Part shown: one piece after another, positions 16,588 to 26,212 of the stretch
Numbering within the stretch: position 1 is the first letter of the stretch
How the letters are laid out: every line of letters begins with the position of its first letter
Assembly (NCBI GenBank): GCA_016870035.1
Contig: VGCJ01000005.1
Coordinates: 1 to 63,710, forward strand
Source: Alphaproteobacteria bacterium
Lineage (GTDB): Bacteria; Pseudomonadota; Alphaproteobacteria; Rhizobiales; Beijerinckiaceae
Reading direction: 5' to 3'
Length of the DNA: 63,710 nt
The notes under the pieces: generated by a model
The model's input: the letters and a program-made list of their open reading frames with translations, nothing else
Database searches by the model: none
What the model was told of the DNA's origin: nothing
Program-made: the position numbers and the translations under genes

Positions 16588-17958
16588 TCAGCTTGCGAGA
16601 TGAGGACATAGAATGGGTCCGCCAAGACTGCGTTCCAACCGATAGGCCAAATCCAACGCACGCGCTTCTTGAAAACCAGGTACGATGAATTGCACACCGA
16701 CCGGCAAACCTTCAGATGTTACGCCCGCCGGAAGACTGATTGCCGCCAATTCAAAATAGTTCGCAAAGCGAGTGAATACTGCGGGACTGTCATGTTCTGG
16801 ATGCTCACCAAGCACGGGAGCGGGAAACGCGGTTGTCGGTGTCAGCAACGCATCAATCGATTCAAAAGCCTTATCAATCGCCGCTTTGTTGCGATCGCGA
16901 TTTAAAAGATTTTCCAGATAATCGACTGCGGTGATGGATTTACCACTCATCATTCGACGTCGGACAGCTTCACCGATACGATTGGGTGTCTCCTCTACAA
17001 ATTCACGATAATGACGATAGCCATCGATCGCGAGAAACATACCGCAAGGCGCTGCATAATCAGCAAGGCTTTTTGAAAAACGGATCGGCACACATGTTGC
17101 GCCTGCCGCGTTGATCCGATTGATCGTCTCTTGCCAAATTTTTTCTGTATGCGGATGAGGTGTAACGCCGAGCTCAACAGGAATACCAATCCGCTTACCT
17201 TCAAAGGCTTTGGAATCATTTACAGGAGAGGGCACGCTCGTTCCCTCAGGATGTTCTGTAAGAACATCAAATAAGAGCGCAGCATCACGCACCGTGCGTG
17301 TCATCGGACCAATTGTATCAAGCAATTCCGAAAGGGGCAGAACCCCCGTTGTCGGAATCAACCCTATCGTTGTTTTTAATCCCACAAGACCAGAGAAAGA
17401 TGACGGCAACCGAATGGATCCCCCCGTGTCCGTACCGAGCGCTCCGGGCACCAAACCGGATGCGACTGAAACGCCCGAACCATTTGAAGACCCACCGGGC
17501 ACGCGATGTTGTTTTTGATCCCAAGGGTTAACCGGCGCGCCAAGTGTTTCATTAGAACCCCAGCCGCCGAATGCATATTCAACGGTTGCGACCTTGCCGA
17601 TAATAATCGCGCCAGCATTTTTCAATCGTTGAACGACGACCGCGTCTTGTGCTTCCGCTCGAGCCCCTTTGCGTGTCAGTGAGCCCCCGCCTGTGGGCAT
17701 ACCTGCAACATGAATAATGTCTTTGATCGCAAGAGGAACTCCAAAAAGCGGCCCTCTCGGCGTGCCGAGTGCGGCGAGTCGATCAAGATGCCGCGCCTCA
17801 TCAAGAGCGCGCGTTTGATCAAGATGAACGAAGGCCTTTAAGCGATCATTCGCGTGTGTGATTCGATTGATTGCCGCAATCACCATCGCTTCGACCGAAG
17901 CGTTTCCGGAGCGGGTTTTTTTGATTGTCTCTTCGAGGGTCAAAGGCACAGTCGACAT
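16588..17958 (-). CDS. Amidase-signature family hydrolase
   Basis: The 456-residue enzyme shows the Ser-cisSer-Lys triad of the amidase signature family: Lys in GVPLAIKDIIHVAG, GGSSNGSGVSVASG (cis-Ser) and TDTGGSIRLPSS (nucleophile Ser). It hydrolyses an amide such as an aryl or aliphatic amide, urea derivative or gamma-glutamyl-type conjugate; the substrate is not predictable. It is not GatA in context, since gatB and gatC are absent. The ATG at 17958 is preceded by AGGAA at about 8 bases, better than the longer start at 18006. It may belong with the nearby gamma-glutamyltransferase and glutamylation genes, but this is only proximity. Confidence 0.82.
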   Translation of the reverse strand: MSTVPLTLEETIKKTRSGNASVEAMVIAAINRITHANDRLKAFVHLDQTRALDEARHLDRLAALGTPRGPLFGVPLAIKDIIHVAGMPTGGGSLTRKGARAEAQDAVVVQRLKNAGAIIIGKVATVEYAFGGWGSNETLGAPVNPWDQKQHRVPGGSSNGSGVSVASGLVPGALGTDTGGSIRLPSSFSGLVGLKTTIGLIPTTGVLPLSELLDTIGPMTRTVRDAALLFDVLTEHPEGTSVPSPVNDSKAFEGKRIGIPVELGVTPHPHTEKIWQETINRINAAGATCVPIRFSKSLADYAAPCGMFLAIDGYRHYREFVEETPNRIGEAVRRRMMSGKSITAVDYLENLLNRDRNKAAIDKAFESIDALLTPTTAFPAPVLGEHPEHDSPAVFTRFANYFELAAISLPAGVTSEGLPVGVQFIVPGFQEARALDLAYRLERSLGGPILCPHLAS

Positions 17959-18124
17959 TTTAAATTTCCTGTTATTATTGCGCTCAAGATTTATCGATTT
18001 TACCAATTTGTCAAAAGATTCATGACTTCATTTTGAGTTGAGCAGCCACGCCCTTTCCTGCGAGAGAAAAACTCAGCTATAGTTCGAAATAAGAGTGAGT
18101 TGTGAGAAGACGGAGTGCGACGCC

Positions 18125-18883
18125 ATGAGTCGTGTTGGATCTTTTGGACGTTCCGTTTTTATAGGGTTGATCATTTTCGGTCTGTTGGCGCTTGCGACAA
18201 AAAGCGCAAAAGCCGGACCCGTGGAAGAGGGCGATCGCGCCTATCTTCAAGGTCGTATTGAGGCGGCCATTCAGCTCTGGACACCGCCTGCCACGCAAGG
18301 CAGTGCCGAAGCTCAATATCGTCTCTCGCAGGTCTATCTCTCCGGCAATGGTGTCGCGCGCCATCTTGAATTGGGTTTGAAATGGTTGTCACTGGCCGCG
18401 GAGCGGCATTATCCGCCGGCGCTGATTGATCTCGCCGATCTGAAGCTCGATCCCCGCAATGTGATGTATCAACCTGATGAAGCGGTAGCCTTGTTACGCG
18501 ATGCGGCGGGACAAGGCATTGTTCAAGCGCAAAGACAACTCGGGCAGCTCTATCGCGAAGGAAAAGCCGTTTCGCAAGATTTCACCGAGTCTTTGCATTT
18601 CTATCGCATGGGTGCGCAGCGTGGAGATCTTGAATCACAATATGTTTTGGGTGAACTTTATCGCTATGGCTATGGCGTTGAACAAAGCAACATCAAAGCT
18701 TTGATGTGGATGAGTCTCGCTGCAAGTGCGATTACGGGAAACAACACTCACTTAAAAAAAATTGCCCATGACGCAGCGATTGCACGCAGTCAATTATCAA
18801 GACTCGTTGGCCCTTCCGAGCGCGCGGAAGCTGATGACTTGGCGTCCCGCTGCTGGCAAAATAAATTAGTCGCTTGCGATTGA
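18125..18883 (+). CDS. Sel1-repeat (TPR-like) exported protein
   Basis: The 252-residue protein has a signal sequence (basic MSRVGSFGRS, hydrophobic core VFIGLIIFGLLALA, then AKA-G as probable cleavage site) followed by about four Sel1 repeats (A-x-Y-x-L-x-x-x-Y-x-x-G pattern: AQYRLSQVYLSGNGVAR, AQRQLGQLYREGKAV, SQYVLGELYRYGYGVEQ). Such solenoids mediate protein-protein contacts in the periplasm, often in envelope or signalling functions. The ATG at 18125 gives a proper signal peptide, whereas the GTG at 18095 would add a charged, Cys-containing leader. Partner unknown. It converges on the gamma-glutamyltransferase gene. Confidence 0.78.
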   Translation: MSRVGSFGRSVFIGLIIFGLLALATKSAKAGPVEEGDRAYLQGRIEAAIQLWTPPATQGSAEAQYRLSQVYLSGNGVARHLELGLKWLSLAAERHYPPALIDLADLKLDPRNVMYQPDEAVALLRDAAGQGIVQAQRQLGQLYREGKAVSQDFTESLHFYRMGAQRGDLESQYVLGELYRYGYGVEQSNIKALMWMSLAASAITGNNTHLKKIAHDAAIARSQLSRLVGPSERAEADDLASRCWQNKLVACD

Positions 18884-18893
18884 TGAAGCGCCC

Positions 18894-20480
18894 TCAATAA
18901 GCGAGCGCGACACCGTCTTTGCGCGGGTCCGTGCCCGCGGCATAATCGCCTTCAGTCGTCACGAGAATGCCCTGCCCGCCACCAAGCGGCATTGTGGGCC
19001 GCGTGACTGGATGACCGCGATCAGCGAGCTCACGCATGACGGAGTCAGGAATTCCCCTTTCGCCTTCGAACACATCAAGACGACGAAATCCGCGCGGATA
19101 ATCAAAGGCTTCTTGAATGTTCATCTCGTAATCGATGAGATTTTGTAGAACATGCGCTTGGCCAACCGGCTGGTAAGCGCCGCCCATCACGCCATAAGAA
19201 AGCCAGGGCCTTCCGTCTTTTAATGCCATTGCAGGAATGATCGTATGAAGCGGTCTCTTGCGTGGCGCGACATTATTCGGATGGCCGGCTTCAACACGAA
19301 AACATGCGCCACGATTTTGCAAAGCAATACCGGTTGCGGGATCAACTTTGCCTGTACCAAACGAGAAATACAATGAATTGATAAAAGAACACATATTGCC
19401 GAAGCGATCAGCCACCGTGAGATAGATTGTATCACGTTGATAGGTTGAAGATTTATGCGACGGTGCGTGACTGGATTTTTTCATATTGATTTTCTCACGC
19501 AACTCATCGGCGAAAGATTTTGACAAAAGCCGATCAACCGGAATATCGGCAAAAGTTGGATCAGCCACGAAAGCATCGCGAACCGAATAGGCCAATTGCG
19601 TAGCTTCAATTTGTAAATGGAAGCGATCCGCACTCAAAGGATCCATCGCTTTTGTTTGATAGCCTTCAAGAATATTTAAGAGAACAAGTGCGGTAAGCCC
19701 CTGCCCGCTTGGCGGAATTTGATAGAGATCAACACCGCGATAATTCGCTTTGATCGGATCAACATAATGCGTCGTGAAATCCGAAAAATCTGCCAACGTA
19801 TGTGTACCGCCTTGTTTTTGCGCGAATTCAACAAGCGATTTGGCAATCGAGCCCTTATAGAAAGCATCGCGTCCTTCATTCGCGAGAACGCGCAAGGTCT
19901 TTGCCAATTCAGGAAAGATAATCTTTTCACCCGCACACGGGGCACGCCCGCCCTTTAAAAGTTGCGTACGCGCACCTTCATCATTTTTAAGTTTATTCTC
20001 TTCTTCAGTCCAATCGGTAGCCGCGCGCTCATGAAGAATGAATCCCTTTTCAGCGAGTTCGATAGCAAGTGCGAGAATATCGGAAAAAGATTTGGTGCCA
20101 TGATCGTCAAGCAATCGCGACCAGGCATCAATCGCACCGGGAATTGTTACCGCATGAATTGAATCCGTCGCGATCGCATTCATTCCTTGATCACGCAATA
20201 ATTTTTCTGTGAGGCCTGCAGGTGCCCATCCAGAGCCATTCAGCGCATAAAGCTTCTTCTGATCAGCACGCCAATATAATGCAAAGCAATCGCCCCCGAT
20301 GCCCGTATTATGCGGTTCGATCACACATTGAACGGCTGATGCGGTGAGTGCCGCATCCATCGCATTTCCACCATGGCGCAGAGTTTCAAGCGCGATCAGG
20401 GTGGACAATTGTTGCGAGGTCGCCGCCGCACCATGACGGCCATAGGCAACGGAGCGACCTGGTAAATGTAGATCACGCAT
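18894..20480 (-). CDS. ggt: Gamma-glutamyltransferase family protein
   Basis: The 528-residue protein has the N-terminal-nucleophile layout of gamma-glutamyltranspeptidases: an N-terminal large subunit and a small subunit expected to begin at the Thr of the DTIYLTVAD segment, followed by GNMCSFINSLYFSFG. No export signal is visible (it starts MRDLHLPGRSVAYG), so it is probably a cytoplasmic GGT-like hydrolase. It would cleave gamma-glutamyl bonds, for example in glutathione or gamma-glutamyl amines. The TauE-type exporter gene lies 17 bases upstream and is probably cotranscribed. It may serve as the last step of the nearby gamma-glutamylation pathway. Confidence 0.85.
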   Translation of the reverse strand: MRDLHLPGRSVAYGRHGAAATSQQLSTLIALETLRHGGNAMDAALTASAVQCVIEPHNTGIGGDCFALYWRADQKKLYALNGSGWAPAGLTEKLLRDQGMNAIATDSIHAVTIPGAIDAWSRLLDDHGTKSFSDILALAIELAEKGFILHERAATDWTEEENKLKNDEGARTQLLKGGRAPCAGEKIIFPELAKTLRVLANEGRDAFYKGSIAKSLVEFAQKQGGTHTLADFSDFTTHYVDPIKANYRGVDLYQIPPSGQGLTALVLLNILEGYQTKAMDPLSADRFHLQIEATQLAYSVRDAFVADPTFADIPVDRLLSKSFADELREKINMKKSSHAPSHKSSTYQRDTIYLTVADRFGNMCSFINSLYFSFGTGKVDPATGIALQNRGACFRVEAGHPNNVAPRKRPLHTIIPAMALKDGRPWLSYGVMGGAYQPVGQAHVLQNLIDYEMNIQEAFDYPRGFRRLDVFEGERGIPDSVMRELADRGHPVTRPTMPLGGGQGILVTTEGDYAAGTDPRKDGVALAY

Positions 20481-20497
20481 GAATGAGATCTCCGTTT

Positions 20498-21259
20498 TTA
20501 AGAAAACAAACTACGGATGATTCCGGCAAGTGCAATGAAGATCAGCATAAACAAAGTGATACGGCGGAAGCCTTCAGCGGTTGCGCCCAGAAAATGTCGT
20601 GTGCCGAGAGTCATGCCAATCAACAAGACAGGAAATGCAAGCGCGGCTGTTTTCAAAGTGTTGTGATCAACCAATCCCGCGTTGAAGAGAAATATGAAAA
20701 CCATAATATCAAGCAAGAAAAAATAGGCTGTAACCGCCGCGCGAATTTTTGCAGGCGAGTCACCATCAGCGGTCAGAAAGAGTGCCACTGGCAACCCGCC
20801 CATGCCGACAGCACCATTTGCAACACCGGAAGCGATGCCAACTGAAAGCGCGCCTTTATCATTGGCTTTCTTTCTGAGCTCCCATCCGCGTAACAATAAA
20901 AACGCCGCACCCAATACGAAGATCGAGAGACCGAGTTTGAGTTGATCAGCGGGAATGCTTGAGAGCAACAGAACGCCCGGGCCCGTGCCAATCGCTGCAC
21001 CCATAAGAAGGAACACAACGCGACGCCAAGGAATATCGCGCCATACAGAAAAAGCCTGGACACAACTAGTAATCACTTTGAGAAGGAGGGCCACGCCAAT
21101 CGCACGCGCGAGGACATCGACAAGCGACCAACTTGATACGAGAACGGCGGAGAACCCAAAGCCGGAATAACCGCGCGCAAGCGATGCGATAAAAAGGCCA
21201 ATGAACATAATGAAGAGCGCGAGAGGCGAAGCTGATAATAAAAATTCAGGCAGGATCAT
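20498..21259 (-). CDS. TauE/SafE family membrane transporter
   Basis: A 253-residue membrane protein with about eight hydrophobic segments and the family's two-fold repeated signature (RGYSGFGFSAVLVSSWSLVD in the first half, GVANGAVGMGGLPVALFL in the second). TauE/SafE proteins export sulfite, sulfoacetate or other organic anions; many are of unknown substrate. It is immediately upstream of the GGT-like gene in the same direction (17 bases), so the two are likely an operon. Handling of a sulfur-containing or gamma-glutamyl product is possible but not shown. Confidence 0.82.
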   Translation of the reverse strand: MILPEFLLSASPLALFIMFIGLFIASLARGYSGFGFSAVLVSSWSLVDVLARAIGVALLLKVITSCVQAFSVWRDIPWRRVVFLLMGAAIGTGPGVLLLSSIPADQLKLGLSIFVLGAAFLLLRGWELRKKANDKGALSVGIASGVANGAVGMGGLPVALFLTADGDSPAKIRAAVTAYFFLLDIMVFIFLFNAGLVDHNTLKTAALAFPVLLIGMTLGTRHFLGATAEGFRRITLFMLIFIALAGIIRSLFS

Positions 21260-21350
21260 CGCTCACCTTTTTTGATTTTCTTTCAGTGAGCGTAATTCGG
21301 CTTTGCGCAGGAGACAGAACCAGTGCGCATGAAGCCGTCAGTCCACAAAC

Positions 21351-21779
21351 CTATTTGCCTGCCATCATCAAGAGCTGAAGATAACAAACGCGGCGCTTGA
21401 AGCGGCGATTCTCGTCCCATTCAAAAATGACGAGGCGCGGACGATCTCGACCGGGACGTTCAACTTTGATTTCGATCTCGGGCGGAAGCAGAATGCCAAG
21501 ATGGCGCAATGTGCGATGCGCATCACGTTCGATTTCACCAAGAAGCGAGCGATCAATCCAACAACGCGCGAGAACCGCGCCCAGATAATCAAGAATCTTT
21601 TCTTTGAGTTCGCTCGGATTGATGACGATTTCGATCGGCGGCTCGCGTGCAAACTCGGCATCATTCGAGTCATCATAATCATAATGATTTTCATTGGCGA
21701 TGGTCTCGAAAGGTGCGGGGAGATTTTCCTCCGCGCCCATAATGGCCGGCACACCCCCGGAATTGGAACGATTGGCCAT
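21351..21779 (-). CDS. Conserved-looking hypothetical protein, acidic N-terminus, compact C-terminal domain
   Basis: I do not recognise this 142-residue protein. The first 40-50 residues are low in order and rich in Asn/Asp/Glu (ENHYDYDDSNDAEFARE). The rest looks like one small domain: a helix-rich part (KEKILDYLGAVLARCWID) followed by beta segments (PPEIEIKVERPGRDRPRLVIFEWDE). No signal peptide, membrane segment or Cys pair is seen. The ATG at 21779 has GGGAG about 10 bases upstream; the alternative GTG at 21809 is less likely. Codon use and the absence of stops across the acidic region support a real gene. It diverges from the GT39 gene. Confidence 0.6.
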   Translation of the reverse strand: MANRSNSGGVPAIMGAEENLPAPFETIANENHYDYDDSNDAEFAREPPIEIVINPSELKEKILDYLGAVLARCWIDRSLLGEIERDAHRTLRHLGILLPPEIEIKVERPGRDRPRLVIFEWDENRRFKRRVCYLQLLMMAGK

Positions 21780-22012
21780 GGGGGCGGCTCCCGCCTTCCT
21801 CAAGAACACACTAGAACGGACAAGAGAAAAACGGCGTTCCGCCCCAAAAATTAATGGGGTTCACGATCACCATCTCCCTCTATTTCCATCGTCTCATAGT
21901 AGAATTAGACTGGCAAGAGCTTCGCGCTCAGTAAAATGCCGAACCGGGTGGACGGCGGCGGGGGTGAGTGCCAAGGTGCAGCGCGATTCGAGAAATCCTC
22001 CAAAAGCACAAA

Positions 22013-23512
22013 ATGGCCCTATATCCTTCAAATATACGCCCTTCTGGCGCTATTCTGTGTCTACTCGTGGCTTTAACAGCCATCCGGCTCTCGATTGCTG
22101 CGGGCACAGGGCTTGTTTTTGATGAAGCCTATTACCGGCTTTGGGGGCTCTTTCCCAGTTGGGGCTATTTCGACCACGCGCCCATGGTTGCCTGGTGGGT
22201 GGCACTGGGACAGATCCTCGCCGGCGACACGGCTCTCGGCACCAGGCTCCTCGGACCGCTTTCGGCCCTGATCGGCTCGCTTCTTTTATGGCGAACGGCG
22301 TTTCTTCTTTTTGACCGGTCGATCGCCGCGCTTTCGGTTCTCGCTTTTAACGCCATGCTCCTGCCCTGCGTGGGCAGCAGCATCATGACCCCCGATGTGC
22401 CGAGCGTGTTTTTCTGGGGCTTAACTTTATGGGCGCTCGCCGAGTTGCGCGCCTCGCAAAAAGCAATTTGGTGGCTCATCATCGGTGCGCTGATTGGGCT
22501 TGATCTGCTTTCAAAATATTCGGGTGTCTTCCTTGGGCTCGGCATTTTGCTATGGCTGATCATTGACCGAGAGCAGAGACATTGGTTCGCACATCCGCTC
22601 CCCTATGTCAGCGCGTTTCTCGCGATACTCTTGTTCGCACCTGTGCTCTATTGGAATGCGACACATGATTATGTGTCCTTCGCCAAGCAATTGTCACGCA
22701 CACAAGGTAAGAGTTTTGAACCACGTTTTATATTTGAATTGATTGGTGCGCAGTGGCTTTTGATGACGCCCGTTATAGGTGCTTTTGCGCTTTATTCATT
22801 TGTAAAAAATCTTCGCACGCTCACGCCTGCCCGAAGTAGCCCAACAATATTACTTGTTGCAACGTCTTTACCATTCGCGCTTTATCTTTTGCTTCATGCT
22901 CTCCATGATCGCGTGAATGCCAATTGGCCAGCGCCTCTTATGCCGTCCTTCGCCGTGCTTGCGGCGATCACGCTCGAAAAAATGAAATTACACTTTTTAA
23001 AGCGATTTGCTTTTGCGAGTGGTTACGCACTCATTGGTCTTACTTTTCTTGAAATCATTCATCCCTTCTTACCTATCCCCTCCGATCGCAATCCGGCGAT
23101 GCTGACTCGAGGGTGGGTTGAGTTGGGCAAAGAGCTTGAAACCATCGCAAAAGAAAAAGGTCTGAGCTGGATTGCCACCGCAAGCTACGAACATACGGGC
23201 GGATTGGGCTTTGCGCTTCACGGTCAATTGAATGTGATTCAAATTAATGAGCGCATTCGCTATGGTTTCATGCCGCCGCCTGATCCGGAATTGGTTGCAA
23301 AGTCAGCACTATTCATCATGTGGGATTATGCAGCAGAAGATACACTAAAAAATCTCGCTGCGTGTATCGGTCACGCTGAAAAGATCGGGACAATCTCAAG
23401 AAAATTTAACGATACCGTGATTGAGACTTTTTCGCTCTATCAACTCAATGATATCAAAATCACGCCTCCAATTTATGATTGGAAGCGTGATCCAAGTTCT
23501 TGTCAATTATAA
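22013..23512 (+). CDS. GT39-family membrane glycosyltransferase (ArnT/PMT-like)
   Basis: The protein (about 499 residues from the ATG at 22013; a GTG at 21968 is an alternative) has roughly ten to twelve membrane segments. The acidic FDEAYYRLWG motif in the first periplasmic loop is the metal/donor site of GT39 and ArnT-type enzymes, followed by YFDHAPMVAWW. It would transfer a sugar from a polyprenyl-phosphate donor to an envelope acceptor such as lipid A or protein. The soluble C-terminal part contains SWIATASYEHTGGL and ends freely. It abuts the converging alcohol dehydrogenase gene with no gap. Specific acceptor unknown. Confidence 0.82.
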   Translation: MALYPSNIRPSGAILCLLVALTAIRLSIAAGTGLVFDEAYYRLWGLFPSWGYFDHAPMVAWWVALGQILAGDTALGTRLLGPLSALIGSLLLWRTAFLLFDRSIAALSVLAFNAMLLPCVGSSIMTPDVPSVFFWGLTLWALAELRASQKAIWWLIIGALIGLDLLSKYSGVFLGLGILLWLIIDREQRHWFAHPLPYVSAFLAILLFAPVLYWNATHDYVSFAKQLSRTQGKSFEPRFIFELIGAQWLLMTPVIGAFALYSFVKNLRTLTPARSSPTILLVATSLPFALYLLLHALHDRVNANWPAPLMPSFAVLAAITLEKMKLHFLKRFAFASGYALIGLTFLEIIHPFLPIPSDRNPAMLTRGWVELGKELETIAKEKGLSWIATASYEHTGGLGFALHGQLNVIQINERIRYGFMPPPDPELVAKSALFIMWDYAAEDTLKNLAACIGHAEKIGTISRKFNDTVIETFSLYQLNDIKITPPIYDWKRDPSSCQL

Positions 23513-24676
23513 TCAGAGTATGCCTGAATAGGCTTTCTCAAAAAGATCATGCGCGTCTTTTTCAGTCAGAGGCACAGGATTACCTCCGGCAGTCGGATCA
23601 TCAGGCGCCATTTTCGCCATCAAGGCGAAATTTTCTTTGCCGACGCCAAAATCTTTCAGCGTTTGCGGCACATCAAGCTCAACACGCAGATCAAGAATCC
23701 ATTTTAGAAACACATCAAAGTCAGGCGCTAAGCCAATATAGGCAGACAGTCTTTTGATTTTCGTTTCAATCGCTTTGCGATTGAATTGCAACACATAAGG
23801 CATGAAGACCGCATTCGTCATGCCGTGATGTGTGTCATGCAGCGCACCGACCGGATGCGAAAGCGCATGAATCGCACCAAGACCTTTTTGAAAGGCGGTT
23901 GCGCCCATTGCCGCAGCCGACATCATATGCGCGCGTGCCTCAAGATCTTTGCCATCTTTATACGCGCACGGCAGCGCCTCTTTCACAAGACGAATGCCTT
24001 CAACGGCAATGCCCTCACCCATCGGATGATAGAAAGGCGACGAATAGGCTTCCAAACAATGCGCGAGCGCATCCATGCCCGTTCCCGCTGTGATTTTCGG
24101 CGGCATGCCGACGGTGAGTTCTGGATCACAGATTGTCACTTTCGGCATCATGCCGGGATGAAAGATCACTTTTTTCGTATGCGTTGTTTCTTGCGTGATG
24201 ACGCCCGCACGACCCACTTCAGACCCTGTGCCTGCCGTTGTCGGAACTGCGATCACGGGCGCGATGCCTTTGGGGTCCGCGCGCGTCCACCAATCACCGA
24301 TATCTTCGAAATCCCACATCGGACGTGTTTGTCCGGCCATGAACGCGATCACTTTACCGGCATCAAGACCTGAGCCGCCACCAAAGGCAATCACACTGTC
24401 GTGTTTACCAGCGCGATAGACCTTCAACCCCGCTTCGATATTTGAATCAACCGGATTAGGTTTGATCTCTGAAAAAACAGCCACACCGAGACCTGCTGCG
24501 TTCAATGTCTTCACCGCCTCATGAACCATCGGCTGCGTCGCAAGAAAAGGATCGGTCACGAGCAAAGGATTTTTGAATCCGTGATCTTTGCAAAGCTGAG
24601 GCAAATCCTTGATGCGTCCGGCACCAAATTTGACAGCGGTCGGATAGTTCCAATTGGCGGTAGGAGAATTGGTCAT
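23513..24676 (-). CDS. Iron-containing alcohol dehydrogenase
   Basis: The 387-residue enzyme has the NAD-binding GGGSGLDAGK (the GGGSxxD loop), TTAGTGSEV, and the metal ligands in GTGMDALAHCLEAY, HALSHPVGALHDTHHG (several His), all as in group III Fe-dependent dehydrogenases. It would oxidise a primary alcohol or a hydroxyalkyl amide. It precedes, in gene order, an aldehyde dehydrogenase and a GS-like ligase on the same strand (30 and 123 base gaps), which fits oxidation of a gamma-glutamylated amino alcohol to aldehyde and then acid. Substrate not proven. Confidence 0.87.
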   Translation of the reverse strand: MTNSPTANWNYPTAVKFGAGRIKDLPQLCKDHGFKNPLLVTDPFLATQPMVHEAVKTLNAAGLGVAVFSEIKPNPVDSNIEAGLKVYRAGKHDSVIAFGGGSGLDAGKVIAFMAGQTRPMWDFEDIGDWWTRADPKGIAPVIAVPTTAGTGSEVGRAGVITQETTHTKKVIFHPGMMPKVTICDPELTVGMPPKITAGTGMDALAHCLEAYSSPFYHPMGEGIAVEGIRLVKEALPCAYKDGKDLEARAHMMSAAAMGATAFQKGLGAIHALSHPVGALHDTHHGMTNAVFMPYVLQFNRKAIETKIKRLSAYIGLAPDFDVFLKWILDLRVELDVPQTLKDFGVGKENFALMAKMAPDDPTAGGNPVPLTEKDAHDLFEKAYSGIL

Positions 24677-24706
24677 AGGATCGGCCTTATTCGTTTTCGA
24701 GAAAAA

Positions 24707-26089
24707 TCAAATTGTGCGGAGGTGATAGCTCTTCACTCGTGTCAGCGTATCATAACCGATGGCTGAAAGACTGACACCACGGCCTGTGTCTTTCACACCC
24801 GTCCATGCGAGTGCGGGATCGAGATAATCACACCGATTCATAAAGACCGTACCGGTTTCAATATCGCGTCCAAGACGCTGCGCCGCCGCTTCATCTTGAG
24901 TCCAAATTGCGGCCGTCAGCCCATAGGGGCTATCATTTATCAGCTTCAACGCCTCAGTATCATCTTTAACTTTCATGATACCGACTACAGGACCAAAATT
25001 TTCCTCCCGCATGAGCGCCATTGAATGATCAACATTCGTCAAGACTTGCGGCATAAGGTAGGAGCCTGTGCCTTTATCGAGCGGAAAGAGAGACGCATCA
25101 ATATGTGCTCTCGCACCTTTAGAGAGCGCTTCTTTCACTTGCGCGCGCACAAGATCAGCGCCCTTTGCTGTAGCGAGCGGTCCGAGAGTTACGCTTTCAT
25201 CAAGAGGGTTGCCCATTTTGTACGTTTTTGTGAGCGCCACAAATCCTTCAACAAAGCGATCATAGAGGCTTTCATGCACATAGATGCGTTCAATGCCGCA
25301 ACATGATTGTCCGGAATTAAAAAACACCCCGTCGACAAGATTTTCAACCGCGTGATCAAAATTCGCGTCCGCCCTCACATAAGCGGGATCTTTGCCACCA
25401 AGCTCGAGGCCAAGCGTTGTAAATGTACCGGCGGCGGCCGTTTCAATCGCGCGCCCACCCGTCACCGAACCTGTGAAAACACAGTGATCAACCGCGTGGG
25501 ATGATAAGATTCGGGTTGTATCCTCATGCGTTAAAACAAGATTGGCGAACAATCCTTTCGGAAGATTGGCTGCTTCCATCGCTTTCGCAAAACGCTCTCC
25601 AACCAGAAGTGTTTGCGCGGCATGTTTGAGAATAACAGCATTACCGGCAATCAAGGCCGGAACGATTGAATTCACTGCCGTGAGATAAGGATAATTCCAA
25701 GGTGCAATCACAAAGACGATGCCAACCGGAGTCTTTTCAATAAAACGCGTGAACCCTTCTTTCGGGTGAGGACGATGAGGCGCGAGACTCTCGGGCGCAA
25801 TCTTAATCATGTGACGCGCGCGTTCTTCAAAGCCACGAAACTCGCCACCCCATTTCACCGGTCGCCCCATTTGAGTGGTAAGTTCAGGCACCGCTTCAGC
25901 GGACATTGTGAGCATTGACTCGACGAAGGCTGACAGTTTCGCCATTCGTTCGGCAAGGGGTACATCACGCCATATTTTTTGTGCCGCGCGCGCGTCTTTC
26001 AATACGCGATCAATCTCGGCTTGAGAGGCGCTTTGGCGTCGTGCCACTTCGCGACCATCAATGGGTGAAATACAAACAATGTCTGTCAT
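24707..26089 (-). CDS. NAD(P)-dependent aldehyde dehydrogenase
   Basis: This 460-residue aldehyde dehydrogenase contains IAPWNYPYLTAVNSI (Asn for the oxyanion), LELGGKDPAYV (Glu) and NSGQSCCGIERI (catalytic Cys next to another Cys). It differs clearly from the GabD-like enzyme at 13684 and is shorter at both ends. Lying between the Fe-alcohol dehydrogenase and the GS-like gene, it most simply oxidises the aldehyde made by the former. A gamma-glutamylaminoaldehyde is the pathway-based suggestion, as with PuuC of the putrescine pathway, but the protein itself gives no substrate clue. Confidence 0.87.
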   Translation of the reverse strand: MTDIVCISPIDGREVARRQSASQAEIDRVLKDARAAQKIWRDVPLAERMAKLSAFVESMLTMSAEAVPELTTQMGRPVKWGGEFRGFEERARHMIKIAPESLAPHRPHPKEGFTRFIEKTPVGIVFVIAPWNYPYLTAVNSIVPALIAGNAVILKHAAQTLLVGERFAKAMEAANLPKGLFANLVLTHEDTTRILSSHAVDHCVFTGSVTGGRAIETAAAGTFTTLGLELGGKDPAYVRADANFDHAVENLVDGVFFNSGQSCCGIERIYVHESLYDRFVEGFVALTKTYKMGNPLDESVTLGPLATAKGADLVRAQVKEALSKGARAHIDASLFPLDKGTGSYLMPQVLTNVDHSMALMREENFGPVVGIMKVKDDTEALKLINDSPYGLTAAIWTQDEAAAQRLGRDIETGTVFMNRCDYLDPALAWTGVKDTGRGVSLSAIGYDTLTRVKSYHLRTI

Positions 26090-26212
26090 GTTAAAACTCG
26101 GGGTGAGTGATTATAAAAAATCGAAAGGTTCAAAAGCGAAAGCATGGCAATCAAGCGTTCCTTAAGCAAAAAAGATCGACAACAGGAGCGCTTCACGAAA
26201 TCAAAAGACCAA

